DNA of 64,000 bases from JACQAP01 sp035275265 (GTDB lineage: Bacteria > Pseudomonadota > Gammaproteobacteria > Burkholderiales > JACQAP01). Where the stretch lies: assembly GCA_035275265.1 (NCBI GenBank), contig DATENC010000008.1:124001-188000 (forward strand). The letters are read 5' to 3'. Below the pieces are notes generated by a model. It saw only the letters and a list, made by a program, of their open reading frames with translations, was not told where the DNA came from and ran no database searches. The first letter of the stretch is position 1; the number at the start of each line of letters is the position of its first letter. Both the position numbers and the translations under genes were made by a program. This document shows positions 11,192 through 18,765 of this stretch, piece by piece.

Positions 11192-11590
11192 ATGCCATTC
11201 GATCCGACCTCGCGGCGCGGCAAGGGCGCTCGCAACGTGCTTGGCGGGCCGCTTGCCGATTGCTGCAGCGATCCCGTGACCGGTTTCTTCCGCGACGGCT
11301 GTTGCAACACAGGCCCGGAGGATCACGGGGCGCACGTGGTATGTGTTCGGGTCACAAAGGAATTCCTGGAATTCTCGGTAGCTCGGGGGAACGACCTCAG
11401 CACGCCGATGCCGGACTTCGGCTTCCCCGGGCTGAAACCCGGCGACCGCTGGTGTCTGTGCGCTGCGCGGTGGCGCGAAGCACTTCGTGCCGGAATGGCG
11501 CCGTCGGTAGTCCTCACGGCAACCCACGAGCGGGCGCTCGACTACGTGACTCTCGAAGAGCTCAAGAAATTCGCGCTCGATCTACAGTAA
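11192..11590 (+). CDS. DUF2237 family protein
   Basis: A 132-residue cysteine-rich cytoplasmic protein matching DUF2237: NVLGGPLADCCSDPVTGF, FRDGCCNTGPEDHGAHVVC, FLEFSVARGNDLSTP and FPGLKPGDRWCLCAARW are the family blocks, nearly invariant across bacteria. No biochemical role is established. Cysteine and histidine content suggests metal binding, as inference only. ATG 11192 follows the META gene stop by 8 bases, so the pair is probably translated from one message. Confidence 0.93.
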   Translation: MPFDPTSRRGKGARNVLGGPLADCCSDPVTGFFRDGCCNTGPEDHGAHVVCVRVTKEFLEFSVARGNDLSTPMPDFGFPGLKPGDRWCLCAARWREALRAGMAPSVVLTATHERALDYVTLEELKKFALDLQ

Positions 11591-11640
11591 GTGTCGAACG
11601 GCGCGCAACGAGTGCTGTCTGACTTCGGCAAGGAGACCAA

Positions 11641-12093
11641 ATGAAAAGCACATTATGCAAATTTCCACTTGTCGCGATCTGTGCGCTTTTTTTCCTTACC
11701 CCGGCGTCCTTCAGCGCCGATCCGGAGAGTAAGACGACTGCCAAGGACGTAACCCAAAAACTCAAGGAAACTGGTCAGACGATCAAGAGCTATTCCTTCG
11801 AGCAACGCGACGAGGCCGTCATGAAGGCGAAGGCCGAACTGGACGACCTTGACGCTCGCATCGAACGCATGGACGCTCAGATCGAGAAGAAATGGGACAA
11901 GATGGACAAGTCCGCGCGCAAGCAGGCTAAAGCCTCGCGGGATGCGCTGCACCGACAGCGCAACGATCTTGCGGAATGGTACGGAGCGCTCAAGCATAGC
12001 TCCGCGGAGGCATGGGATCAGGTCAAGACTGGCTTCGCGAAGAGCTACCAGACACTACGCGATTCTTTCGCCGGAGCAAAAGCAGAGTTCTGA
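11641..12093 (+). CDS. secreted helical (coiled-coil) protein, hypothetical
   Basis: 150 residues with a clear signal peptide (MKSTLCKFPLVAICALFF, cleavage near SFSAD). The mature part is almost wholly charged and helical: repeated KAKAELDDLDARIERMDAQIEKKW heptads, then KSARKQAKASRDALHRQR. This points to a periplasmic coiled coil. It is similar in size and style to small stress-associated periplasmic proteins, but no named family is certain. AAGGAGACC directly upstream of ATG 11641 is a strong ribosome site. A separate small transcription unit is plausible. Confidence 0.75.
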   Translation: MKSTLCKFPLVAICALFFLTPASFSADPESKTTAKDVTQKLKETGQTIKSYSFEQRDEAVMKAKAELDDLDARIERMDAQIEKKWDKMDKSARKQAKASRDALHRQRNDLAEWYGALKHSSAEAWDQVKTGFAKSYQTLRDSFAGAKAEF

Positions 12094-12178
12094 CTTGCGC
12101 GGGGTGCCTGACCCAGCGAACGAGGGCACGCGCGGGAGAACCGGCAGAATAGCGCGCCCATCCTCTCCATCCGGGCCA

Positions 12179-12763
12179 ATGAACATCAGACGCGCCACTG
12201 CCACGGACCTTCCGGGCATGCTCCCGCTTCAGGAAGCCAACCTGATTGACAACCTCACGCTGGAGCAGCGTCGCGCCGGCTACCTGTCTGCGCGATTCTC
12301 CGAAGAACAGTTCGCTCGTATGAACCGCGATGCCGCGATTGCGGTAGCGGAGGACGGCGGTCGCATCGTTGGTTACGCCTGTAGCGCAGAGGTGGGATAC
12401 AGCCGGCAGTTCCCGATCCTCGCCGCCATGATCGCGACGTTTGACCGCGTGACCTTTCTCGGCAATGTGCTCGCCGATACCCGTGTCGCGATCTACGGCC
12501 CGGCATGCGTGGACTTGGCGTTCCGCGGCCGCGGCGTTTTCCGTGAATTGATCAATAAGCTGAAGCAACACCTGGCCGGTCGCTTCGAGGTGGCAGTGGC
12601 CTTCGTCGCCAAAGCGAATTCGCATTCGCTCGCGGCACACGTGGACGGCCTGGGCATGACAATCATCGGCGACTACGCATTCGAGTCCGGTCGCTACTGG
12701 ATCGTCGCCTTCGGCATCCCGTCCACGGACGTCAAAAAGGCCGGGAATTCCCGGCCTTTTTGA
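12179..12763 (+). CDS. GNAT family N-acetyltransferase
   Basis: 194 residues. It opens with MNIRRATATDLPGMLPL, the standard beta1-alpha1 of GNAT folds. Acetyl-CoA binding is suggested by VDLAFRGRGVFREL, an R/Q-x-x-G-x-G/A-type loop. The acceptor substrate is unknown. The frame begins at ATG 12179 without an obvious ribosome site. Oddly, the last eight codons (KAGNSRPF) are encoded by the terminator hairpin itself, so stop codon and stem overlap. The gene is convergent with the lipoprotein gene ending at 12780. Confidence 0.85.
   Translation: MNIRRATATDLPGMLPLQEANLIDNLTLEQRRAGYLSARFSEEQFARMNRDAAIAVAEDGGRIVGYACSAEVGYSRQFPILAAMIATFDRVTFLGNVLADTRVAIYGPACVDLAFRGRGVFRELINKLKQHLAGRFEVAVAFVAKANSHSLAAHVDGLGMTIIGDYAFESGRYWIVAFGIPSTDVKKAGNSRPF
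12734..12761. terminator. bidirectional terminator inside the 3' end of the acetyltransferase gene
   Basis: A perfect 12-bp inverted repeat AAAAAGGCCGGG / CCCGGCCTTTTT with an AATT loop. A and T runs flank both sides, so it can serve the acetyltransferase gene (plus) and the convergent lipoprotein gene (minus). It lies within coding sequence. Confidence 0.92.
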
Positions 12764-12779
12764 TTGTGCTTCGAACCGC

Positions 12780-13448
12780 TCAGCTACTCTTCTTGAAGAT
12801 GCGGTCCAAGTGTTCCATGTCGTTGACGACCTTCCAGTCCGACGCACCGGCCGTACGGGCGCGCTTTTCCCACCACTCCAGCCGGTCAAGATAGCGCCGC
12901 GGGTCGACATTGTCGGTATCGAGCTTGGTGACGTTCAGGGCGACCACGCGAATGCCGTCGAGCCTTATCGGAAAATCGCGCACCGTCTTGTAGTCGAGCT
13001 CTTCCTGCATGTCCGAGAAGATCACGATGGTCTTGCGTCCGGCCTGGGACTCGTTCAAAAACTCGGCAGCCAGGATGAGTCCGCCGGTAATGTCGGTATA
13101 ACGGCTGCCTTTTGTGTCCTTTGTGGTCTTGGCGAAGTCTGCAACCTGCTCGCTGAACGCGCGCTTTTGTGCGTTGGCCGCAAGTGGGTCCTTGCCCAGG
13201 CTCACTTTGGCCACGATATCCTTCTCGCTGAAACTGCGGCTCTTGACCCGCCCGACAGCAAGCGCGTCGCCGGGATTGAGGGAACCCAGAAGGTAGTTTA
13301 CGACGAGCTGCGCCTTGCCTGTTTCTTTGGCGTAGGTGCCAGAGGTGTCGATCAGCACGTACACCGCCTGATTGTGATTGGCTTCGGGCCCGCAGGCGAC
13401 GATGAACAGAAGTACACCTAGCGCTGCGAGACTGGATGCACCTTTCAT
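12780..13448 (-). CDS. lipoprotein with von Willebrand factor A-like fold
   Basis: 222 residues. The lipobox IVAC puts the modified cysteine at C19, so the protein is membrane-anchored. After it, VYVLIDTSGTYA (D34, S36, T38) looks like the first metal-ion adhesion site element, though T replaces the usual last Ser. ILAAEFLN and RKTIVIFSDMQEEL fit the rest of a vWA Rossmann fold. The ATG of this gene overlaps the end of the upstream membrane-protein gene by 4 bases (ATGA), so the two are translationally coupled and probably act together. Function is unknown. Confidence 0.75.
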   Translation of the reverse strand: MKGASSLAALGVLLFIVACGPEANHNQAVYVLIDTSGTYAKETGKAQLVVNYLLGSLNPGDALAVGRVKSRSFSEKDIVAKVSLGKDPLAANAQKRAFSEQVADFAKTTKDTKGSRYTDITGGLILAAEFLNESQAGRKTIVIFSDMQEELDYKTVRDFPIRLDGIRVVALNVTKLDTDNVDPRRYLDRLEWWEKRARTAGASDWKVVNDMEHLDRIFKKSS

Positions 13449-14920
13449 AGCGCCTCCTCGGATCCGGCCGCACGCTTGAGCGGCGGAACCGGGCGCAGCT
13501 TGTTGCGGCGGGCGGTACCTTCGCGGTAGCTGGCGACCCAGCGCTCGATCGCAAGCGGCACGAAAATGAACACGTCGTAGAGCATGATCGCCAGCTTGCC
13601 CGCCCCCCTAATCAGATTGGCGGCAAGGCGCAGAATGAACGCCAGTCCTCGCAATGCCATCTCCAGTCCCGCACCGATCACGGTACGGCCGGAATTGATG
13701 AAGTACTCCAGGGGTATCGCCACGAACGCCAGGGCAAACGGCAACGTAAAGCCCAGGATCATCTGGCCGAACGTGGGGATTCTGGTGACCCAGCCCGCTT
13801 CAACCGGTACTGCACCGGCGGCGGCGCCGAGTTGCTGTTTCAGTGCCACATCCGCGGAGATGATCATGTCGCGCATGACCGCCAGCGCGACTTCAACACC
13901 CGCGAGCACAAGTAGGATGGTCAGTGATGCCCACATGAGCCGGCGGCGCATTTTCTCGGTGATGTTGCCAAGTGGAAACAGGCTGGTGAAGCGCAGAGTC
14001 TCCATCAGGAACAGGCCCATCAGGGTTTCGAACAGGATGATCACCAGCGCGGCCACTTCCGAAGCCTGCAGGCTTTCGGTTATGTAGTCGCCGCCGCCGA
14101 CCATCGCCGACATCGGCAGCGCGATCAGCTTGAAGTTGACGTAGGCGCCGCCGAAGGCAATCAGCATTACCAGGCCGGCGATGAAGAATTGTGTTGTGGC
14201 CGATGCCGCGAGGACGTTTGCAGCATCATTGCCGCGGGCCGCAATATTTTCCAGTTTCAGGACATTGGCGTCGATCTTCGCCGCGCTGTTCTGCAGACTA
14301 GTGATGTTACGGTCCACCTGGACCAACGTCTGGCTGACGGAGCGCCAGAACGGCAGGAAGCCCTTCAATATGTGGTGTCGCTCCTGGTAAGCGCCGCGAT
14401 ACTCCGCCACGATCTTCTGATAGATATCGCCGAGTGAATCTCGAATGTCGGAAAGAATGCGTTCCACCACACCATCGCCGCTGGCCTTGATCTTGGCGAT
14501 GGCCTCGATCGCCTTGACCCACTCCGGGGGCGGTGGCGGCACGTCGCCGCTCTTTTTGTAGTCCTCCTCGATGCGCGTGATCTCGTCCATCAACTTGCGT
14601 TGCAGAACCGGATAGCCCTCAAGGTCACGCTGCACCAGCGTGGTAACGTGCTCGAAATCCCGCTCGATCGTCAGTTTCACCTCATGGCTGCCGTGCGCGA
14701 ACAGCACTTCGCGGTTGCGGTTGCGGAGGCGCAAACCGGCATCGGCCAGCCATTGCGCGCCCAGCCGCAGCGGATTCGCGATCGATCGCGACATACTTCT
14801 GAGCAACGCATGCATTGGTTCGCGCGCCGCGTACAAAAACGGCATCAACAGCACCAGCAGGACTAGCAGTGACGGCAACGGCCGGTCCGGCCAGATGAGC
14901 AGCGATTCCAGGAGTGACAT
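13445..14920 (-). CDS. large integral membrane protein of unknown function, partner of the vWA lipoprotein
   Basis: 491 residues. Hydrophobic segments lie near 17-31, 233-250, 279-297, 320-338 and 376-395, with a long charged helical region (about 80-220) containing a PPPPPE turn at 128-133 that is predicted coiled coil. Further amphipathic segments follow at 420-470 and the tail is basic. The topology, a first helix then a 200-residue soluble domain then four or more helices, is loosely like MotA/TolQ-type or mechanosensitive proteins, but no motif supports either. GGGGGAAT precedes ATG 14920. I do not recognise the family. Confidence 0.7.
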   Translation of the reverse strand: MSLLESLLIWPDRPLPSLLVLLVLLMPFLYAAREPMHALLRSMSRSIANPLRLGAQWLADAGLRLRNRNREVLFAHGSHEVKLTIERDFEHVTTLVQRDLEGYPVLQRKLMDEITRIEEDYKKSGDVPPPPPEWVKAIEAIAKIKASGDGVVERILSDIRDSLGDIYQKIVAEYRGAYQERHHILKGFLPFWRSVSQTLVQVDRNITSLQNSAAKIDANVLKLENIAARGNDAANVLAASATTQFFIAGLVMLIAFGGAYVNFKLIALPMSAMVGGGDYITESLQASEVAALVIILFETLMGLFLMETLRFTSLFPLGNITEKMRRRLMWASLTILLVLAGVEVALAVMRDMIISADVALKQQLGAAAGAVPVEAGWVTRIPTFGQMILGFTLPFALAFVAIPLEYFINSGRTVIGAGLEMALRGLAFILRLAANLIRGAGKLAIMLYDVFIFVPLAIERWVASYREGTARRNKLRPVPPLKRAAGSEEAL

Positions 14921-15250
14921 GATTCCCCCGTTTTTGCGTGACTTTAGACTTTGGGAACAAAACGACGCGCGAAAAAGCGTTCGCGGGTCTCAGCACCTTG
15001 TCATGTGCAACCGGCGGGCCAGAAATGCCGCCGCGCCGCCATATAGGCGTGGTTCGCCGGCCGGTGCGCTTAGCCCTATGTTATTGCGCGATTAAATCGG
15101 TGACTCGAGGGCGGGAAACAGCTTGATGTTCAAGGGCAATTGTCGCTGCGCAGCGACTGGGGGTGCCGAAATTAGTAACACCGCTCAGCCGTGGGTAACT
15201 TGCTGATAAATTGGATGCGGAAGTAGCTTCGCAGGTCAGTGGAGCGAGTT
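14921..15250. other. 330-base stretch without a confident gene
   Basis: No frame here has protein-like composition. It must contain the promoter of the minus-strand membrane-protein/lipoprotein pair, but no convincing -35/-10 pair was found. No strong hairpin with a T run was seen. Confidence 0.5.
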
Positions 15251-15406
15251 GTGGCAAAAGGAAAAATATTGCGACGTGAACCGGTTCCCCGGGCGCGCAT
15301 GGTTCGCCGCGTCGGCGGCGACTACAGCCTCCCGATCGCGTTGGCGCTGTTCGTAATCGGCTTTTTCCTGTTCGTTTCTGCGCCGGCAGCGAAGGGAAAG
15401 CAGTAG
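15251..15406 (+). CDS. small single-pass membrane protein, 51 aa (candidate)
   Basis: GTG 15251 preceded by GGAG (15241-15244). The product has a strongly basic N-terminus (KGKILRREPVPRARMVRR), one hydrophobic segment (LPIALALFVIGFFLFV) and a short AAKGKQ tail, the classic layout of a small N-in membrane protein. An internal ATG at 15299 would give a 35-residue version that still has the membrane helix. No homologous family is recognised. Confidence 0.45.
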   Translation: MAKGKILRREPVPRARMVRRVGGDYSLPIALALFVIGFFLFVSAPAAKGKQ

Positions 15407-15462
15407 TGGCGGGACGAGAGCAAGGCGCGCGAAACACGGCTTCGGGCCATCTCAACAGTCGA

Positions 15463-15768
15463 TCAGCGCGTATCGCCGGCTTTGATTTTTTGCTGAATGA
15501 CCGATATCAGCGCGTGTATGCGTTTCATCGACGCGGCATCCGGCGCGCGTCCGAGATTTTTCCAGCGCTTCGCCTCAAAGAACAGGCAGGTTCGCAGGTC
15601 CGTCAGGGTTCCCGGGGTCTGGCCAGCAACCTCGGCGCACTTTTCGATCGATCCCCAGTAACGGAAGCCATCGAATGTCAGGGCGAACGGTTCGATTCTC
15701 ATCCAAGGCTCGCCGACACCGGGCACATCAGCAGGCGTGAGCTCCGTGTTAGCCAGTTCGGTCGTCAT
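15463..15768 (-). CDS. hypothetical protein, 101 aa
   Basis: ATG 15768 gives MTTELANTELTPADVPGVGEPW..., a soluble protein with WMRIEPFALTFDGFRYWGS and a helical C-terminus (SMKRIHALISVIQQKI). Codon use looks normal for the region. An in-frame upstream start at 15984 would overlap the 90-residue gene on the other strand and adds a low-quality Cys/Trp-rich leader, so the short form is preferred. The family is not recognised. Confidence 0.5.
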   Translation of the reverse strand: MTTELANTELTPADVPGVGEPWMRIEPFALTFDGFRYWGSIEKCAEVAGQTPGTLTDLRTCLFFEAKRWKNLGRAPDAASMKRIHALISVIQQKIKAGDTR

Positions 15769-15929
15769 GAGCGGATCGCTGCAATAAGCAGACCTGGGGG
15801 TTTGTTTCCCAACTTTCCGAAGGTTGACGCTTACGCCTCCGCGACCTTTCGCGGTCCAACAACAAGACAAATGAAGGTCCGGCGACGATTGGCGTAGGAT
15901 GCACCTTACTCCTTCTCCAAGGCAAACCC

Positions 15930-16202
15930 ATGGCTGCTCCCGCCACATCACCAATCGCTGACCCCCTGAGGGACCTGGCGGCAAAGATCTACATAGAACT
16001 GATCTGTCGCAATGTCGTCGTCACCGAGAATGCCGCCCAGATCAAAACCAACCCGGAGGGCCTCGCCAAAATTAGCTTCAAACTGGCCGGGGTATTTCAG
16101 CGAGTGGGCGTGGAAATCAATGCCCCCACCTTGCCCAAGAATCAGGAATTCGACATGAAAGTCGCCGATATTTCCGGTTGGAATGCGGCAAAACCGAAGT
16201 AA
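15930..16202 (+). CDS. small hypothetical protein, 90 aa
   Basis: Soluble, without signal peptide: PIADPLRDLAAKIYIELICRNVVVTENAAQIKTNPEGLAKISFKLAGVFQRVG. It has mixed alpha/beta character with a central helix. A terminator directly follows (16247-16283), supporting real expression. AAGG at about 15919 may be the ribosome site. No family is recognised. Confidence 0.6.
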   Translation: MAAPATSPIADPLRDLAAKIYIELICRNVVVTENAAQIKTNPEGLAKISFKLAGVFQRVGVEINAPTLPKNQEFDMKVADISGWNAAKPK

Positions 16203-16246
16203 TTCTCGCAATCTATTTGCATGCGACTCAATACGACCTGTTGCGG

Positions 16247-16283
16247 AAAAGAGAAAAGCCCGGTTTCCCGGGCTTTTTCTCTT
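16247..16283 (+). terminator. terminator after the 90-aa gene
   Basis: A long imperfect hairpin: AAAGAGAAAAGCCCGG pairs with CCGGGCTTTTTCTCTTT (one-base bulge) around a 4-base loop. It is A/T-flanked on both sides and can also act on the convergent cold-shock gene ending at 16340. Confidence 0.85.
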
Positions 16284-16339
16284 TGAGCACCGGGTTTGGC
16301 CTAGCCGAAATCGCCAGGCAACCGGCACTGCCGTCAGGC

Positions 16340-16543
16340 TTACGCGGGACGGATATTCGAGGCCTGATCACCCTTTGGACCGGTCGTCACATCGAACGTG
16401 ACTTTCTGGTTTTCCTGAAGTGACTTGAAGCCGTTGCCCTGAATCGCAGAGAAATGGGCAAACAAATCTTTGCCACCGCCATCCGGAGTAATGAAACCGA
16501 AACCCTTCGCGTCGTTGAACCACTTGACGGTACCTGTAGCCAT
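16340..16543 (-). CDS. cspA: cold-shock protein (CspA family RNA chaperone)
   Basis: A 67-residue single cold-shock domain that binds single-stranded RNA and DNA and melts secondary structure. Both RNA-binding signatures are present: KGFGFI (RNP1) and DLFAHF (RNP2, with the usual V/I-F-V-H position as LFAHF). It begins MATGTVKWFNDAKGFGFITPD, the canonical start. AGGAAAG precedes ATG 16543. The gene has its own near-consensus promoter and a leader of about 140 nt, so it is monocistronic. Which paralogue it is (cold-inducible or constitutive) cannot be told. Confidence 0.97.
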   Translation of the reverse strand: MATGTVKWFNDAKGFGFITPDGGGKDLFAHFSAIQGNGFKSLQENQKVTFDVTTGPKGDQASNIRPA

Positions 16544-16682
16544 AAATGTGCTTTCCTAATAGAAATTGAAAATTGGGCGCTTGCCCGAGTGCGGATACTT
16601 CAAGAGGAGAAATTTAGGAGATCTGAGGGGTACCGAAAACGGATACAACGGACCAGCAATATCAGCGCTTGGAGAATCCTGC
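16544..16682 (-). promoter_or_regulatory. long 5' leader of the cold-shock gene
   Basis: About 139 nt lie between the predicted transcription start (near 16682) and the ATG at 16543, with no reading frame of interest. Such long leaders in cspA genes fold differently with temperature and control translation; whether this one does is inference. Confidence 0.55.
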
Positions 16683-16688
16683 GGGGCT

Positions 16689-16717
16689 TTTATACACCCT
16701 AATATTGGCAGGGTCAA
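16689..16717 (-). promoter_or_regulatory. sigma70 promoter of the cold-shock gene
   Basis: Read on the minus strand: -35 TTGACC (16717-16712), 17-base spacer, -10 TATAAA (16694-16689). Orientation and distance fit transcription toward the cspA ATG. Confidence 0.8.
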
Positions 16718-16758
16718 TGCATTTGGGAATCCGTCGGTAGCTTCTTGCCGCAACCCGG

Positions 16759-17205
16759 TCACGTGCCACCAGCCGCCTCCGGAATGAGTTCGAACAAGAT
16801 GTCCTGCGCGCCATGCCAGAGAACGAGTTTCCCGAACGCTTCCAGATTTTCGCGCCCCTCCTCCACAGTGAGAAAATGATTGCCTGCGAGTTGGCCCATT
16901 TTGCTGGCGAAGCGCGAACTGCCGTACACGAACAAGATCTCGGTCTCGCTGAATCCTCCGGGATAGAACAAGAAATCACCGCGCGATCCATGACTGGTGT
17001 GGTTCTCGAATTTCAGCCCAGTATCCAGATCGCCCAGAGGAATCCAAACCGCTTCGCCGCTCCATCGCGAGTGAATGACCTTGTTCCTGAACGGCAACAA
17101 TCTCGCGAACATTGCACAGGTCGAGGGTGCCTTATCGATTTCCATGCGCGCAACAAAAACGAACTCCCCTGCGGTAATTTTTATTCTTTTCTTCACAAAT
17201 CGCAT
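16759..17205 (-). CDS. DUF3830 family protein (cyclophilin-like fold)
   Basis: A 148-residue cytoplasmic protein matching DUF3830: KITAGEFVFVARMEIDKAPSTCAMFARLLPF, VIHSRWSGEAVWIPLGD, GDFLFYPGGFSETEILFVYG and GQLAGNHFLTVEEG are family blocks. The family is cyclophilin-like in fold. Its role is unknown, but members recur beside hydantoinase and dihydropyrimidinase genes. It lies 98 bases beyond the dihydropyrimidinase stop on the same strand, as the last gene of the pyrimidine cluster. ATG 17205 was chosen; a shorter start near MEIDKAP would break the first conserved strand. Confidence 0.88.
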   Translation of the reverse strand: MRFVKKRIKITAGEFVFVARMEIDKAPSTCAMFARLLPFRNKVIHSRWSGEAVWIPLGDLDTGLKFENHTSHGSRGDFLFYPGGFSETEILFVYGSSRFASKMGQLAGNHFLTVEEGRENLEAFGKLVLWHGAQDILFELIPEAAGGT

Positions 17206-17303
17206 CTCCGATCAGTGCCTTGCCGCCGCACGGGCATACCGGTAACAGGACCGGTCCGACGCTCGCTCCGGACAACCGCCAATTCTCACATGCTTCGCTT
17301 TAT

Positions 17304-18713
17304 TCAGATCTTTCCGGATTCCCCGCGCCTCAGATATTCGCCCATCCCGGCACGTCCCAGCCAACCGGTTCCGTCGACGATGCACTGTCCGCGGAGAAAA
17401 ACCTTTTTCACCCGTCCCGTTACCGACCGGCCCTCGAACAACGTGTAATCGACCCGGCTGTGCTGTTCCGCCGCGCGGATGGTCCACTGTTCGTTCGGAT
17501 CGAACAATACGATGTCCCCGTCCGATCCCACCGCGATCGTTCCCTTTCGCGGAAACAGGCCGAACAGTTTGGCTGGCGCCGTCGATGTAATTTCGACGAA
17601 GCGGTTGATCGACATGCCCTGCTTCTTGACGGCACCGTCGAAGATGAGCGGCAATCGGGTCTCGACGCCAGGCGCGCCATTGGGAATCTTGCTGAAACTA
17701 TCCACCCCCTGCTGCTTGGAGAACTTGATCCCATAAGGCTGTTCGTTGAAGCAGAACGGGCAATGGTCGGTCGATACTACTTGCAGATCGTCAGTCTTCA
17801 GGCCGCGCCAAAGCTGCTGCTGGTGATTGTGATCGCGTAATGGCGGCGTCATGACGTACTTCGCGCCTTCGAACCCAGGCCTGTCGTAATCCTGCGCCGT
17901 CAGGAACAGATAATGCGGACAGGTCTCCGCATGTACGGGAATTCCGCGGTCGCGCGCTTCCGTCACCGCTGACAGGGCTTCGCCCGCGGACAAGTGCACG
18001 ATGTAAAGCGGGGTGCCCGCAAGCTCCGCCAGGCAAATCGCCCGATGTGTGGCCTCCCCTTCGAGTATCGATGGCCGGGTGGTGGCGTGGTATTTGGGTG
18101 CGCGCAGCCCCTGCGCCACTGCTTCCTGCACCAGAACCTGAATGACAGGGCCGTTCTCGGCGTGGATGCAGGTCATGGCGCCATTGGCACCCGCCACGCG
18201 CATGGCCTTGAACAGCGCGCCGTCGTCCACCATCAGCACGCCGGGGTAGGCCATGAAGAGCTTGAAGCTGGTCACACCTTCACGCTTGACCAGAGTTTTC
18301 ATGTCAACCAGGCTCTGTTCGTTGACGTCCAGCATGATCATATGGGCGCCCACGTCGACGCAGGCGCTGGCGCGGCGTTTGTGCCAGTCCTCGAGCCCGA
18401 CCAGAGGACTCTTCCCGGCGGTCTGGTTGCAGAAGTCGATGAGAGTGGTGGTTCCACCGAACGCGGCGGCTTTTGTGCCGGTTTCGAAAGTGTCCACCGT
18501 GTGCGTCGGACCGAACTCCCAGTCCAGGTGGGTATGCACGTCGACCCCACCGGGCAGGACCAACAGTCCATTCGCGTCGTGCACCTTGACGTCCGCGCCC
18601 GTGGCGATGTTCTTGCCGATGGTCTGAATGCGACCGTCGACGACCACGATGTCGGCGGTGTAGTCATCCACCGCGGTCACAATCCTACCGTTCCTGATCA
18701 GGGTCGTAGCCAT
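17304..18713 (-). CDS. hydA: dihydropyrimidinase / D-hydantoinase
   Basis: Opens the ring of 5,6-dihydrouracil or dihydrothymine (and 5-substituted hydantoins) to the N-carbamoyl amino acid; cytoplasmic binuclear zinc amidohydrolase. Metal ligands are visible: H60 and H62 (DVHTHLD), carboxylated lysine K151 (SFKLFMAYPG), H184 (CIHAENG), H240 (IVHLSAGE) and D316 (STDHCPF). The stereo-loop residues and 469-residue length match the family. AGGAAAG precedes ATG 18713. It is followed by DUF3830 and preceded by the asparaginase-family gene on the same strand. Whether uracil or hydantoin is the natural substrate is set by neighbours: PreT/PreA argue for pyrimidines. Confidence 0.95.
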   Translation of the reverse strand: MATTLIRNGRIVTAVDDYTADIVVVDGRIQTIGKNIATGADVKVHDANGLLVLPGGVDVHTHLDWEFGPTHTVDTFETGTKAAAFGGTTTLIDFCNQTAGKSPLVGLEDWHKRRASACVDVGAHMIMLDVNEQSLVDMKTLVKREGVTSFKLFMAYPGVLMVDDGALFKAMRVAGANGAMTCIHAENGPVIQVLVQEAVAQGLRAPKYHATTRPSILEGEATHRAICLAELAGTPLYIVHLSAGEALSAVTEARDRGIPVHAETCPHYLFLTAQDYDRPGFEGAKYVMTPPLRDHNHQQQLWRGLKTDDLQVVSTDHCPFCFNEQPYGIKFSKQQGVDSFSKIPNGAPGVETRLPLIFDGAVKKQGMSINRFVEITSTAPAKLFGLFPRKGTIAVGSDGDIVLFDPNEQWTIRAAEQHSRVDYTLFEGRSVTGRVKKVFLRGQCIVDGTGWLGRAGMGEYLRRGESGKI

Positions 18714-18765
18714 CTAGCTTTCCTCCATGGATATACTTTCTTTGATGTCTGTCATTGTCGACAGA

